Part shown: piece after piece, positions 28,793 to 38,577 of the stretch | Numbering within the stretch: position 1 is the stretch's first letter | How the letters are laid out: the number at the start of each line of letters is the position of its first letter | Source: Pseudidiomarina planktonica | GTDB lineage: Bacteria; Pseudomonadota; Gammaproteobacteria; Enterobacterales; Alteromonadaceae | DNA length: 64,000 nucleotides | Direction: 5' to 3' | Assembly (NCBI RefSeq): GCF_900177775.1 | Contig: NZ_FXWH01000001.1 | Coordinates: 1,240,001 to 1,304,000, forward strand | Translations under genes and position numbers: made by a program | Notes under the pieces: model-generated | The model's input: only the letters and a program-made list of their open reading frames with translations | The model's database searches: none | Told to the model about the DNA's origin: nothing

Positions 28793-31180
28793 ATGAAATT
28801 CAGTGAACAGTGGTTACGCGAGTGGGTAAATCCAGGCATTGATACCAACGCCTTAAGTGAACAGCTGAGCATGGCTGGTCTGGAAGTTGACGGTGTTACT
28901 CCGGTAGCGGAAGAATTTAGTGGTGTAGTAATTGGTGAAGTGGTTTCTTGCGGCCAGCACCCGGACGCCGACAAGCTGCAAGTAACCCAGGTGAACACCG
29001 GTGACGACGAGTTGCACAACATTGTGTGTGGCGCGCCAAACTGCCGTACCGGTATTAAAGTTGCGGTGGCCAAAGTAGGTGCCGTGTTACCTGGTAACTT
29101 CAAAATCAAGAAAGCCAAGCTGCGCGGCGAGCCGTCTAACGGCATGCTGTGTTCATCGTCTGAGCTTGGTTTAACTGACGAGCACGATGGCATTTTAGAA
29201 CTGCCAGCGGATGCGCCGGTAGGTACTGATTACCGTAAATACTTGCAGTTAGACGACGTAACTATGGACGTTGATTTAACGCCAAACCGTGCCGACTGCT
29301 TAGGTATTAAAGGCTTAGCTCGTGAAGTAGGCGTACTGAACCGTTGTGATGTGCAAGAACCTGCGTTTGCCGCTGTTGCCCCAACGCTTAGTGAAACCCG
29401 TAATATTGAATTGCAAGCGCCTGACGCCTGCCCACGTTATCTGGGCCGAGTTATTCAAGGTGTAGACGTGAAAGCGCTAAGCCCGGTGTGGTTAACCGAG
29501 CGCTTGCGTCGCAGTGGCGTACGTAGCATTGACCCTGTAGTTGACGTAACCAACTACGTATTGCTCGAGCTGGGTCATCCGATGCACGCATTCGATTTAG
29601 ACAGCCTGCAAGGTGACGTACAAGTTCGCTATGCCAAGCCAGGCGAACAGCTTGAGCTGTTAGACGGTCAGGTAGTGACGCTGCAAGACGACGTATTAGT
29701 TATTGCTGATGAACAGAAAGCACTGGCCATGGCTGGTATTTTCGGTGGTAAGCAAAGCGGTGTGACCGACCAAAGCAAAGCTATTTTCCTGGAAAGCGCA
29801 TTCTTTGCGCCAGACGCTATTGCTGGCCGCGCCCGTCGCTTTGGCTTACACACAGATGCATCACACCGTTATGAGCGTGGCGTTGACCCTGAGCTACAAC
29901 GCACCGCTATGGAGCGCGCTACGGCGCTGTTACTGGAGATTTGCGGCGGTGAAGCAGGTCCTATCGTTGAAGCTGTGGCAGAGTCACACTTACCTAAGCC
30001 TGCACAGGTTACTTTGCGTGCGGCGCGCCTGAAGAAAATTTTGGGTGTGAGTATTGACGACAATCAGGTTGAAGACATTTTAAAACGTCTTGGCTTTGAC
30101 GTGAAAACCAATGCCGATGGCTGGCAGGTGGTAGTACCAACCTTCCGTTTTGATATTGCTATTGAAGAAGATTTGATTGAAGAAGTAGCGCGGGTATACG
30201 GCTATAACAATATTGAAGCGGCTGCGCCGGCGGCAAGTTTAAGCATGATCCCACGCCAGGAACAACAGCAGTCGTTGCTGCGGTTCTCGGAAGATTTGGT
30301 TGATCGCGGTTATCAGGAAGCTATCACCTATAGCTTCGTCGATCCTAAACATCAGGCGTTGTTATTTAACGAAACAGCGGCGCTATCGTTACCGCATCCG
30401 ATTTCGGTGGAAATGTCATCCATGCGTGTAAGCTTGTGGCCAGGTTTGTTGGCTACTGTGGCGTACAACCAAAAACGTCAGCAACCATCTTTGGCATTTT
30501 TTGAAAGTGGTTTACGCTTCTTACCAGACGATGATGCACCAAGCGGTGTATTGCAGGAACCTATGCTAGCTGGCGTGCGTGCTGGTAAAGTTACTGGTGA
30601 ACACTGGAGCGACGCTGACCGTGCAGTAGACTTCTACGACATTAAAGGTGACGTGGAAAGCTTATTGAACCACACTGGTTTTGCGAATGAGTTTAAGTTT
30701 GTTGCTGATCAACATCCAGCATTACACCCGGGTCAGTGTGCGGCTATTTACCGTGCCAGCAAGCGGGTAGGTTATGTTGGTGCTATTCATCCGCAGTTTG
30801 AGAAGAAGCTTGGCCTGAACGGCCGTACCTTCGTGTTTGAACTGGAACTTGGTGCCATTCAACAACGCCGGTTGCCAAAAGCTGCACCAATTTCGCGGTA
30901 TCCGTCTATTCGCCGTGATTTGGCCGTAGTGGTTGAAAATCGCGTGGCTGTTGGCGAAATCTTTACCGCCATAGAAAACATTGGCGTTAAGAACTTGGTT
31001 GGCCTAAACTTATTCGATGTTTATCAAGGTCCTGGGGTAGCCGATGGCTATCGCAGTCTGGCTTTGTCGCTAACGTTGCAGGACACCGAGAAGACATTAG
31101 AAGACGCAGAGGTTGATGCAAGCATTGCTACTGTGGTCAAACTATTGCAAGATGAATTCGGAGCAACTCTAAGGGAGTAA
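28793..31180 (+). CDS. pheT: Phenylalanyl-tRNA synthetase, beta subunit
   Basis: 795 residues, the same length as the E. coli protein. An N-terminal EMAP/tRNA-binding fold (residues about 40-150, with [11 protein letters not shown] and CGAPN) is followed by the B3/B4 editing region, the B5 domain, a catalytic-like core and the C-terminal anticodon-binding domain ([15 protein letters not shown]). It is needed for assembly, editing of Tyr-tRNA-Phe and tRNA binding. ihfA starts three bases after its stop. Confidence 0.98.
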   Translation: MKFSEQWLREWVNPGIDTNALSEQLSMAGLEVDGVTPVAEEFSGVVIGEVVSCGQHPDADKLQVTQVNTGDDELHNIVCGAPNCRTGIKVAVAKVGAVLPGNFKIKKAKLRGEPSNGMLCSSSELGLTDEHDGILELPADAPVGTDYRKYLQLDDVTMDVDLTPNRADCLGIKGLAREVGVLNRCDVQEPAFAAVAPTLSETRNIELQAPDACPRYLGRVIQGVDVKALSPVWLTERLRRSGVRSIDPVVDVTNYVLLELGHPMHAFDLDSLQGDVQVRYAKPGEQLELLDGQVVTLQDDVLVIADEQKALAMAGIFGGKQSGVTDQSKAIFLESAFFAPDAIAGRARRFGLHTDASHRYERGVDPELQRTAMERATALLLEICGGEAGPIVEAVAESHLPKPAQVTLRAARLKKILGVSIDDNQVEDILKRLGFDVKTNADGWQVVVPTFRFDIAIEEDLIEEVARVYGYNNIEAAAPAASLSMIPRQEQQQSLLRFSEDLVDRGYQEAITYSFVDPKHQALLFNETAALSLPHPISVEMSSMRVSLWPGLLATVAYNQKRQQPSLAFFESGLRFLPDDDAPSGVLQEPMLAGVRAGKVTGEHWSDADRAVDFYDIKGDVESLLNHTGFANEFKFVADQHPALHPGQCAAIYRASKRVGYVGAIHPQFEKKLGLNGRTFVFELELGAIQQRRLPKAAPISRYPSIRRDLAVVVENRVAVGEIFTAIENIGVKNLVGLNLFDVYQGPGVADGYRSLALSLTLQDTEKTLEDAEVDASIATVVKLLQDEFGATLRE

Positions 31181-31183
31181 GCT

Positions 31184-31486
31184 ATGGCACTGACCAAAGC
31201 GGAAATGGCTGAGCATTTGTTCGACAAGTTTGGTATTAACAAACGCGATGCAAAAGAATTAGTCGAGAACTTCTTTGAAGAAATTCGGACTGCGCTAGAG
31301 CAGGGCGATCCGGTGAAGCTGTCTGGATTTGGCAATTTTGAATTGCGTGAAAAAGGTGAGCGTCCGGGCCGTAATCCGAAAACTGGCGAAGATATTCCAA
31401 TTTCTGCACGACGGGTCGTCACTTTCCGTCCTGGTCAGAAGCTGAAACAGCGTGTTGAAAACGCTAAACCTGAGGGTGGCAATTAA
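31184..31486 (+). CDS. ihfA: Integration host factor, alpha subunit
   Basis: 100 residues of the HU/IHF fold, starting [13 protein letters not shown] and with the DNA-intercalating arm [27 protein letters not shown] (the Pro after Gly-Arg-Asn is the intercalating region). With IhfB it bends DNA strongly at specific sites. It has an AAGGGAG ribosome site overlapping the end of pheT and belongs to the pheST-ihfA operon, as in enterobacteria. Confidence 0.97.
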   Translation: MALTKAEMAEHLFDKFGINKRDAKELVENFFEEIRTALEQGDPVKLSGFGNFELREKGERPGRNPKTGEDIPISARRVVTFRPGQKLKQRVENAKPEGGN

Positions 31487-31521
31487 CGCCCTTAGGTACT
31501 TCCCTTAGCTACGAAAAATAC

Positions 31522-31553
31522 AAAAAAGCCGGTACACAAGTACCGGCTTTTTT
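31522..31553. terminator. Bidirectional terminator between ihfA and chrR
   Basis: A perfect 14-bp stem AAAAAAGCCGGTAC / GTACCGGCTTTTTT with loop ACAA. Runs of A and T on either side allow termination of both converging operons. Confidence 0.95.
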
Positions 31554-31578
31554 AATGCTTTACTGTTAGCGCTTTAAA

Positions 31579-32241
31579 CTAACGAAAGAACAAGCTGCTA
31601 AAAGGGTTCAGCAAGCGGCTAATACCTGAGGTGAAGTGCAACGGGGCATCCAGTGACGCTAACGTCAGGCAGTCTTCCTGCTGCGTTTGCGGACTGTGGC
31701 GATGCTTTTCGTTTAGCAGGATAAAATCACCATCGTGATAGCTGTCGTGCTCGTCGTTAAAGGTACCATTTACCACCAGAGTAGCTTCGGTTCCTTTGTG
31801 CGTGTGCTCAGGTACAGTTGCACCTTGCGCCATATAAATCAGATTCACGCTGCTGTCAGACGACACTTGCATTGGGGCACGCCATAATTTACCAACCATG
31901 TGGCTCCAAGGGCCGATTCTGTCACGGTTACGTGCTAGCGTGTTCGGCAGGTTGAAACGCTTACCTTCCAGACTCAGCATAGATTCAACCGGCGTACGTA
32001 CCACACTTTTCGGTGCAGAAGACGCGAATATGGCTGCCATCATTTGCTCACAATTCAATGCTTCCAGCGGTTCAGTACTACCAAACTCTTGTTTGCATAA
32101 AGTTTCTTCAATATCGGCCACCGCAGCCTGACACTGAGAACACATGTCTACGTGTGTTGCCATAACCAGTGACAAACCTGCACTGAGCTCACCAGCAACA
32201 TATTGGAACAAATTGGCTTCGGATGGATGTGATTTAATCAT
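31579..32241 (-). CDS. chrR: ChrR-type anti-sigma factor with zinc and cupin domains
   Basis: 220 residues. The N-terminal zinc anti-sigma domain has His30, Cys34 and Cys37 (HVDMCSQC). The C-terminal half is a cupin with likely metal ligands His146, His148, Glu152 (HTHKGTE) and His182. In Rhodobacter sphaeroides ChrR holds the ECF sigma RpoE and releases it when singlet oxygen is present; the cupin is needed for the response. Its start overlaps the sigma gene's stop by eight bases (ATGATTAA), so the two are translationally coupled. Confidence 0.92.
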   Translation of the reverse strand: MIKSHPSEANLFQYVAGELSAGLSLVMATHVDMCSQCQAAVADIEETLCKQEFGSTEPLEALNCEQMMAAIFASSAPKSVVRTPVESMLSLEGKRFNLPNTLARNRDRIGPWSHMVGKLWRAPMQVSSDSSVNLIYMAQGATVPEHTHKGTEATLVVNGTFNDEHDSYHDGDFILLNEKHRHSPQTQQEDCLTLASLDAPLHFTSGISRLLNPFSSLFFR

Positions 32242-32854
32242 GAGCAGTTATCAACTCTTTCAGTTTCTTTAATGCCAAACGGGTACGGGATTTCACCGTG
32301 CCCAGCGGAATTCCAAGCGAGTCAGAGACTTCTTGCTGAGATTTCCCTTCTATATAAATTCGTTCTATTACTTCGCGCTGCGCATCAGGCAGTTGCGCGT
32401 AATAGGACGAAATTTCCTGCATCAGTACTTTGCCATCCAGCGAATAATCGTCATCAAGTGACTCATTATTCTCAGCAAGGATTGGCCACAATTCGTCAGC
32501 ACTTAAGTCGTTCTGACGATGCTTATTCTTACGCAGAATATCGAAACGGATGTTACGCGCTATGGTAAAAATCCAGGTCGATGGAGACCCTTTATCGGGT
32601 TTGAACAGGTGTGCTTTATGCCAAACGTTGGTCATGGTTTCCTGAACAAGATCCATAGCGGTTTGTTCGTTACCAAACTGGCGGGTGGCATAAGCCTGTA
32701 ATTTAGGGGCAAAATGACGGAAAAGCTCACTGAAAGCGCGACGGCTTTGAGTTGCTGCAACTTGCGCTAACAAGTCTGCAGCATAGTCAGCGTTGTCCGT
32801 TCGAGCACTGGTCATAACTTTCCGTTGTGTTTCGCGTGCGGACGCCATTTGCAT
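32234..32854 (-). CDS. ECF sigma factor partnered with ChrR
   Basis: About 206 residues. Region 2 has AMDLVQETMTNVWHKA and STWIFTIARNIRFDILRK; region 4 has QREVIERIYIEGKSQQEVSDSLGIPLGTVKSR. The pairing with a ChrR protein puts it in the singlet-oxygen RpoE/ECF11 group. The frame opens at TTG 32872; ATG at 32854 (CAGG upstream) and ATG at 32815 are both possible starts. A GATCC-N17-CGTA promoter-like site upstream suggests it activates itself. Confidence 0.92.
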   Translation of the reverse strand: MQMASARETQRKVMTSARTDNADYAADLLAQVAATQSRRAFSELFRHFAPKLQAYATRQFGNEQTAMDLVQETMTNVWHKAHLFKPDKGSPSTWIFTIARNIRFDILRKNKHRQNDLSADELWPILAENNESLDDDYSLDGKVLMQEISSYYAQLPDAQREVIERIYIEGKSQQEVSDSLGIPLGTVKSRTRLALKKLKELITAHD

Positions 32855-32893
32855 AGTGTATACCTGTTCCAATATTGTACAAGTTACTTTTAC

Positions 32894-32920
32894 TACGAAC
32901 CGCCCCTGATTTTTGGATCA
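32894..32920 (-). promoter_or_regulatory. Predicted ECF-sigma promoter for the sigma-chrR operon
   Basis: On the minus strand, TGATCC (32920-32915), 17 bases, CGTA (32897-32894). The -35 TGATCC matches that known for RpoE/ChrR targets in Rhodobacter. The same motif pair occurs before two neighbouring transcription units. Confidence 0.65.
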
Positions 32921-32929
32921 CAAGGACGT

Positions 32930-33508
32930 TTATAGAATTAAGTTGCGAATATAATCTCGTGCTTTATGACAGTCTTTCGAATCCAATAATTCTTGCTTCA
33001 TACTCGGGTCTAACGGCAATATTTCCAGCCAGCGTAAGCATAACCAGTCGGTACGATCAGTCGAATGCTCTGGGCATAAATCCTTCAGCTCAGGATGCTG
33101 CTGGTAAATTTCTTCCATGCGATGGCGTAGTAAGGAATCTTCATTACACAGCTGTTCCTGCGGCCAGTTTTGTCTGGCTTCTACTTCGGCAACGCGCAAT
33201 CCGTCTTTCTCAGTGTCTATAGAACGAATACAGAACAAGCTTTGACCCACCACGGTAATGCCCAAAAGCCCGTCGGGTAAGCATTCGAAGTCAACAATTT
33301 TAGCGAGCGTCCCAAGAGGTAAAATATGGGAGTTATTCTCTTTATTCCCAAATGCGTCAAGCATGCACATACCAATTTCACTACCGTGGCGCATGGCGTC
33401 TTTCACCATTCGCAGATAGCGTGGTTCGAATATACGTAACCTGATTTGACCGCCCGGTAACACGTGGGAAGTCAATGGAAACAGAGGAATACGTTTTACC
33501 GCTGACAT
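32930..33508 (-). CDS. LON substrate-binding domain protein
   Basis: 192 residues that form only the N-terminal domain of Lon protease: IPLFPLTSHVLPGGQIRLRIFEPRYLRMV at the start, GTLAKIVDFE and GLLGITVVGQ. There is no AAA+ or protease part, so it is not a protease. Stand-alone proteins of this kind are common, with poorly known roles, and several occur in RpoE/ChrR regulons. A promoter-like motif AGATCC-N16-CGTA lies 39-64 bases upstream of its ATG. Confidence 0.88.
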   Translation of the reverse strand: MSAVKRIPLFPLTSHVLPGGQIRLRIFEPRYLRMVKDAMRHGSEIGMCMLDAFGNKENNSHILPLGTLAKIVDFECLPDGLLGITVVGQSLFCIRSIDTEKDGLRVAEVEARQNWPQEQLCNEDSLLRHRMEEIYQQHPELKDLCPEHSTDRTDWLCLRWLEILPLDPSMKQELLDSKDCHKARDYIRNLIL

Positions 33509-33546
33509 AGTCCATGTATCCAGTTGTTGTTGATTTATGCACAGAT

Positions 33547-33572
33547 TACGATACCTGTAGACATAAGGATCT
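33547..33572 (-). promoter_or_regulatory. Predicted ECF-sigma promoter for the LON-domain gene
   Basis: On the minus strand, AGATCC (33572-33567), 16 bases, CGTA (33550-33547). Transcription would start about 30 bases before the ATG at 33508. It shares GATCC and CGTA with the sigma-gene promoter. Confidence 0.6.
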
Positions 33573-33644
33573 TTTTATTAACAGAATAACGACAGTTTTT
33601 TTAAGGTTTTTTTTCAGTTTATTTGAACCTTAGGCTATGTGCGT

Positions 33645-33670
33645 TGAACCACAGTGGCTCTGGCTACGTA
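33645..33670 (+). promoter_or_regulatory. Predicted ECF-sigma promoter for the photolyase/CFA operon
   Basis: TGAACC (33645-33650), 16 bases, CGTA (33667-33670), 44 bases before the first gene. It differs by one base from TGATCC. A second TTGAACC lies 21 bases upstream (33623-33629) as a direct repeat. Confidence 0.5.
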
Positions 33671-33714
33671 ACTGACTTTAGAATATTAGCTTAGAGATAA
33701 ATTAAGGACGAAGT

Positions 33715-34653
33715 ATGGCGGCTGTGAAAGTAGGGATAAGCGCTTGTTTGCTAGGCGACAAAGTACGCTACGATGGAGGCCACAAACGCTCCAGTTTTTG
33801 TCAGGACGAGCTGGCTCAGCATGTTGAGTTCGTAAAACTCTGTCCTGAAGTTGGTATTGGTCTGCCGGTTCCGCGTCCTACCATTCGGTTAGAGCAATCA
33901 GAATCTGGTGTGCAGGCGGTTATTCCGAAAACCGGTGACAATGTCACAGAGCCACTGCGGGAGTTCGCTGACAAGGCCAAACCTAAGCTAAATCAAATTA
34001 GCGGTTATGTGTTGTGCGCAAAATCACCCAGTTGCGGCATGGAACGGGTGAAGCTATACGACCCGGAAACCGGCCACGCCCGAAAAGAAGGTGAGGGTAT
34101 TTTCACTACTCGCTTACGTGAATTATTTCCGGCCTTACCGCTAGAAGAAGACGGCCGTTTAAACGACCCTTTATTACGTGAGAACTTTGTGATGCGGGTT
34201 TATGTGTACGCCGCCTGGCAAGCACTGCCGCAGCCGGTAACCAAGGCTGCTTTAATAGAATTTCACAGTCGCTTAAAGCTGCTGTTGTTAGCCCATTCGC
34301 AGCCTGTGTATCGCCAGTTAGGCCCTTGGCTAGCGAATCTAAACCAGCCTCGAACCGAAGATTGTAACTATTACTTACAACAGGTTATGGACGCATTAGG
34401 TAAACCTGCCAGTAAACGTAACCATACCAATGTGCTGCAGCATATTCAGGGTTACTTCAAAAACCAACTTTCCGACCGCCAGAAGCAAGAGCTGGCCGAC
34501 TTAATTTTGGGGTACCGGGAAGGGGTTGAACCCCTAATGGCACCATTAACTATGATTAAGCATTATCTGCGCGAGCATCCGCAGCCTTATCTGGATAGCC
34601 AGCTTTATTTAGACCCTTATCCAAATAACTTAAAACTAAGATACGGACTTTAA
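33715..34653 (+). CDS. DUF523 + DUF1722 (YbgA-like) protein
   Basis: 312 residues. The N-terminal DUF523 domain has GISACLLGDKVRYDGGHKR, CPEVGIGLPVPR and CAKSPSCGMERVKLY with conserved cysteines. The C-terminal DUF1722 domain resembles E. coli YbgA (HTNVLQHIQGYFK and REGVEPLMAPLTMIKHYL). In E. coli ybgA also sits directly before phr. The molecular role is unknown. It is the first gene of the long operon, with the photolyase starting two bases after its stop. Confidence 0.9.
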   Translation: MAAVKVGISACLLGDKVRYDGGHKRSSFCQDELAQHVEFVKLCPEVGIGLPVPRPTIRLEQSESGVQAVIPKTGDNVTEPLREFADKAKPKLNQISGYVLCAKSPSCGMERVKLYDPETGHARKEGEGIFTTRLRELFPALPLEEDGRLNDPLLRENFVMRVYVYAAWQALPQPVTKAALIEFHSRLKLLLLAHSQPVYRQLGPWLANLNQPRTEDCNYYLQQVMDALGKPASKRNHTNVLQHIQGYFKNQLSDRQKQELADLILGYREGVEPLMAPLTMIKHYLREHPQPYLDSQLYLDPYPNNLKLRYGL

Positions 34654-34654
34654 T

Positions 34655-36085
34655 ATGGCACAGGCAATTTGGTTCCGTGGCGACCTGCGCCTTACGGACA
34701 ACCCTGCGGTAACTGCTGCGGTAAAAGAGCAACAACACGAACAAGGGCAAAACGCACCTATTCCGGCACTATTTCTGGTAACCCCTAAACAATGGCAGGA
34801 ACACCACTGGGCGCCCATTAAAACTGACTTACTGTTGCGTCATTTGGCTGAGTTTCGTCAGGAGTGTGCCGAACGGGGCATTGCCTTGCATGTTCGTGAA
34901 ATTGCCAGTTATACCGGCGTGCCAGCGGCGGTAGCTAAGTTTTGTGATGAGCAGGGCGTAAACAAGCTACACTATAATCACGAATATCCGCTGCATGAAG
35001 CCCGCCGCGACAGAGCTGTGGTAAAAGCGTTGCAGCACGATCAAGTGGCGGTGCAGGGCTATCACGGTTTGTTATTAGCACCACCGCAGGCTATCAGCAC
35101 CCAAACCGGCGGCTTTTATAAAATGTTTACGCCATTTAACCGGGCCTGGCGTACTCACATTAAGCAAGCCAATAACTGGCAGGTTATTCGCCACCAGTGG
35201 CCGGCCGCTACCACAGCGCCGGAACTACCTGAATTTGATTTACCGCGGCGCGATAGTTCTGCCTGGGTAGTCGGGGAGCAATCGGTGCTGGCCAAGTTGC
35301 GCCGCTATGTGAGCGACTCAGTAGCCGATTACAAGGCTGAGCGCGACTTGCCTGCGCTGGACAGCACGTCGCGGCTATCACCTTACTGGGAGCTTGGCAT
35401 GTTGTCGCCTTACACCGCGGCGCGGGCACTGAGCGAACTGTCACCGGAATTTCCTTACGGATTAACAGAGGGCGCTGATGTGTGGCTAACCGAGCTCGCC
35501 TGGCGCGAGTTCTATCAACACCTGATGCATCACGTACCGCGGCTGTCGATGGGCAAGGCCTTTCAGGAATACACCGACAACTACCCCTGGCGCACTGATA
35601 AAGAAGACTTTAAGCGTTGGTGTGAAGGTCGCACGGGCTACCCGATTGTGGATGCTGGCATGCGCCAGTTGGTTCAGGAAGGCTTTATGCACAATCGTTT
35701 GCGTATGATAGTCGCCAACTTTCTAGTAAAAGACCTACGGCTAAACTGGCGTTGGGGTGAACAATTCTTTATGGAGCATTTAATTGACGGCAGCTTTCCG
35801 GCCAACAACGGCGGTTGGCAGTGGAGTGCGTCTACCGGTACAGATGCGGTGCCGTACTTCCGGGTGTTCAACCCCACCCGCCAAAGCGAGAAGGTTGATC
35901 CTGACGGTAGCTACATTCGTAAATGGGTGACAGAGTTGGCGCAAGTACCGACCAAGTATATACATGCGCCACAGCAGTGGTTAGAAAAACATGGGCATAG
36001 TGACTATCCTTTACCCATGGTGGATCACGGCGAAGCCCGTGATGATTTTCTACAAACCTTCAAGCGAGTTAAAAATGAGTTCTGA
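34655..36085 (+). CDS. phrB: Deoxyribodipyrimidine photolyase (class I CPD)
   Basis: 476 residues. The N-terminal antenna domain begins IWFRGDLRLTDNPAV. The C-terminal FAD domain has ELAWREFYQHLMHH, GRTGYPIVDAGMRQL, MHNRLRMIVANFLVKDL and NGGWQWSASTGTDAVPYFRVFNP, all hallmarks of class I photolyases. It repairs cyclobutane pyrimidine dimers using blue light. phrA is a known target of the singlet-oxygen sigma factor in Rhodobacter, which fits the neighbouring sigma-ChrR pair. Confidence 0.97.
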   Translation: MAQAIWFRGDLRLTDNPAVTAAVKEQQHEQGQNAPIPALFLVTPKQWQEHHWAPIKTDLLLRHLAEFRQECAERGIALHVREIASYTGVPAAVAKFCDEQGVNKLHYNHEYPLHEARRDRAVVKALQHDQVAVQGYHGLLLAPPQAISTQTGGFYKMFTPFNRAWRTHIKQANNWQVIRHQWPAATTAPELPEFDLPRRDSSAWVVGEQSVLAKLRRYVSDSVADYKAERDLPALDSTSRLSPYWELGMLSPYTAARALSELSPEFPYGLTEGADVWLTELAWREFYQHLMHHVPRLSMGKAFQEYTDNYPWRTDKEDFKRWCEGRTGYPIVDAGMRQLVQEGFMHNRLRMIVANFLVKDLRLNWRWGEQFFMEHLIDGSFPANNGGWQWSASTGTDAVPYFRVFNPTRQSEKVDPDGSYIRKWVTELAQVPTKYIHAPQQWLEKHGHSDYPLPMVDHGEARDDFLQTFKRVKNEF

Positions 36086-36560
36086 AATAGACGTACAAGA
36101 TCATAGTAAAGAGCCGGCAACCAACAGCGATGTTGGTGCGCTAATGGACAAGATTATGGATTTTTACGACGAGTTCAAGCTTGATAATTTGGACCGTTTG
36201 AATGAAATCTACGCTGACGATGTGACTTTCACGGACCCCATTCACTTGGTGCAAGGTATTGATGATTTAGAAAAATACTTTAAACACACCATGGAAAATG
36301 TGGAGTACTGTCATTTTGCCTTCACCGAGCGTGCTTTTTCAGGTAATTGGCTGTTTATGGCGTGGCAAATGCGTTTTTCACACGAAAAATTAGCTGGTGG
36401 TCGCGAGCTAGTGTTGCCTGGTGTCAGTCAGTTCCACATTAAAAATGACAAAGTGAGTGAGCAGCAGGATCACTACGATCTTGGTGCTATGTTGTACGAG
36501 CACATTCCTGTGTTGGGCTATTTCGTGAAAAAAGTACGCGACCGATTGGTGACTGAATGA
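36075..36560 (+). CDS. NTF2-like (SnoaL-like) protein
   Basis: 161 residues. The ATG at 36075 overlaps the end of phrB by eleven bases (the frame is open farther upstream but has no better start). The fold is indicated by a helix-rich start (MDFYDEFKLDNLDRLNEIYADDVTFTDP), the F-T-D-P turn and a barrel of strands (LVLPGVSQFHI...HYDLGAMLYEH). Such proteins bind small molecules, sometimes as isomerases. In this operon it may bind a lipid or flavin intermediate, which is inference. Confidence 0.85.
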   Translation: MSSEIDVQDHSKEPATNSDVGALMDKIMDFYDEFKLDNLDRLNEIYADDVTFTDPIHLVQGIDDLEKYFKHTMENVEYCHFAFTERAFSGNWLFMAWQMRFSHEKLAGGRELVLPGVSQFHIKNDKVSEQQDHYDLGAMLYEHIPVLGYFVKKVRDRLVTE

Positions 36561-37273
36561 ATATTTTAATTACGGGCGGAAGCTCAGGTATTGGCCGCCA
36601 GTTGGCGGTAGATTATGCCAAAGCCGGACATCACGTGGTTGTGTGTGCTCGAAGTGAAGACGCCTTGCATGCTCTGGAACAGGAGTACCCGGGTAAAATT
36701 GAAGGCTGTCGCTTAGACATTACCGACCGCGAAGACACTTTGCAGAAGCTTGGTGTTTATACCGACATTGATATTGCCATTTTAAACGCCGGCGTGTGTG
36801 AATACCTGGACGTTGAAAAGTTCGAAGCCGCCATGTTCGAGCGGGTGTTCAACGTGAACGTAGTAGGCACCATGAATTGTGTGCAGGCATTATTAGCGAA
36901 CTTTAAAGCTGGTTCTAAATTGGTATTAGTGGGTAGTACGGCTCGATTACTGCCGTTTACCCGTGCGCAGGCGTACGGCGGCTCGAAAGCAGCACTGCAT
37001 TATATAGCCCGTAGTTTGCAGCTCGATCTGAAGAAACGTCATATTAAAGTACTAACCGTTTCGCCGGGCTTTGTGGAAACCCCAATGACTGACGCCAACG
37101 ACTTTGAAATGCCAATGAAAGTTACGGTGGACTATGCGTCGAACGCTATTCGTAAAGGCATTGAGAAGAATACTACCGACATTACCTTTCCAACCGGATT
37201 TGGATTGTTTCTAAAATTCCTGTCGCTGTTGCCGCAAAGTTGGCAGGTGGCTATTTCCAGTAAACTGGCCTAA
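36557..37273 (+). CDS. Short-chain dehydrogenase/reductase
   Basis: 238 residues. It has the cofactor motif TGGSSGIGRQ, the NAG motif in LNAGVCEY, the catalytic Ser of VLVGSTAR and YxxxK as YGGSKAALH, then the SPGFVETPM loop. It starts inside the stop of the previous gene (ATGA overlap). Its NAD(P) substrate is unknown. A short-chain dehydrogenase is a usual member of RpoE/ChrR-linked lipid operons. Confidence 0.93.
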   Translation: MNILITGGSSGIGRQLAVDYAKAGHHVVVCARSEDALHALEQEYPGKIEGCRLDITDREDTLQKLGVYTDIDIAILNAGVCEYLDVEKFEAAMFERVFNVNVVGTMNCVQALLANFKAGSKLVLVGSTARLLPFTRAQAYGGSKAALHYIARSLQLDLKKRHIKVLTVSPGFVETPMTDANDFEMPMKVTVDYASNAIRKGIEKNTTDITFPTGFGLFLKFLSLLPQSWQVAISSKLA

Positions 37274-37302
37274 CGCCAACAGGTTGTATTCAAGGACGTT
37301 CG

Positions 37303-38577
37303 ATGAAAATTGCAGTAGTAGGTTCTGGGGTGTCAGGTTTGGTGTCAGCTTACATGTTAAGCGCCAAGCATGATGTTTATGTGTTTGAAAAAAATGACTA
37401 TATTGGCGGGCATACAGCCACCAACGAAGTAGAAGTAGCTGGTAAAATCTATCGTGTAGACACCGGCTTTATTGTGTTTAACGACAAAACTTACCCAAAT
37501 TTCCGCGCGCTGATGCGTGAGCTGAAGGTTTCCTGGCGCGATACCGAAATGAGTTTTAGCGTCACCGACCCGGTATCCGGGTTGGAATACAACGGCCACA
37601 ACCTGAACACCTTGTTTGCGCAGCGCCGCAACTTCTTTAAACCGTCGTTTTATCGCCTGGTAAACGGCATTTTAAAATTCAACAAAGAAGCCAAAGCGGC
37701 GCTGGCCCGTGGTGAAGACCTGGACGATGTAACCTTAGGCGAATTCCTGCAACAGCATAACTTACCAGCCAGTGTGGTGCGTCAGTACCTGTTGCCTATG
37801 GTGGCGGCTATCTGGTCGGCCAGCCTGGCCGAAGCTGAGCAGTTCCCGTTGGGCTTCTTCTTACGGTTTTTCGAAAACCATGGCTTATTAAACGTAGCTG
37901 ACAGACCCCAGTGGGCCACCATTTGCGGTGGTTCTAACAGTTATATTCCGCCGCTTATTGAGCCTTTCAAGCACAATATTCAATTAAATAGCCAAATTGA
38001 GCGGGTAGAGCGCAAGCCAAGTGACCAGGGCAATGTTTGCCTGACTTTTGCCAGTGGCCAGCAGCAGTGGTTTGATGAAGTCATTATGGCCTGTCATAGC
38101 GATGAAGCGCTGGCATTGCTGGCTGACAGCAGCAACCTTGAGCAGGAGATTCTGGGCGCTATTCCATATCAGGACAATGATGTGGTGCTACATACGGATA
38201 AAAGCCTGTTGCCGAATCGGCAGCTAGCCTGGGCCAGCTGGAACTATCTGTTGAACGATGGCGCCGAAGTGACCACGCGGCCAAGCTCAGTAACCTACAA
38301 CATGAATATATTGCAGGGCATTGAAGCACCGGAAGTATTTTGCGTAACGTTGAACAACACCAGCGCTATTGATGCCGATAAAATTTTGCGCCGCTTTACC
38401 TATGGGCATCCAGTATACAGTGTCGCGTCGTTGGCAGCTCGGAAGCGGCGCGGCGAAATTTGTGGCCAGCAGCACACCCATTTTTGTGGCGCCTACTGGT
38501 ATAACGGTTTTCATGAAGACGGCGTGCGCAGCGCGCTGGACGTTGCCAAAGCTTTAGGCTGTGAGTGGTCATGTTAG
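37303..38577 (+). CDS. FAD-dependent oxidoreductase (amine-oxidase-like)
   Basis: 424 residues. The FAD motif is [19 protein letters not shown] (residues 2-20) followed by [17 protein letters not shown]. The C-terminal part (GDPVYS-like, [26 protein letters not shown]) is typical of the flavoprotein amine oxidase/desaturase group found beside DUF1365 and cyclopropane-fatty-acid synthase genes. A fatty-acyl desaturation or oxidation is suspected from this context. It overlaps the next gene. Confidence 0.9.
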   Translation: MKIAVVGSGVSGLVSAYMLSAKHDVYVFEKNDYIGGHTATNEVEVAGKIYRVDTGFIVFNDKTYPNFRALMRELKVSWRDTEMSFSVTDPVSGLEYNGHNLNTLFAQRRNFFKPSFYRLVNGILKFNKEAKAALARGEDLDDVTLGEFLQQHNLPASVVRQYLLPMVAAIWSASLAEAEQFPLGFFLRFFENHGLLNVADRPQWATICGGSNSYIPPLIEPFKHNIQLNSQIERVERKPSDQGNVCLTFASGQQQWFDEVIMACHSDEALALLADSSNLEQEILGAIPYQDNDVVLHTDKSLLPNRQLAWASWNYLLNDGAEVTTRPSSVTYNMNILQGIEAPEVFCVTLNNTSAIDADKILRRFTYGHPVYSVASLAARKRRGEICGQQHTHFCGAYWYNGFHEDGVRSALDVAKALGCEWSC

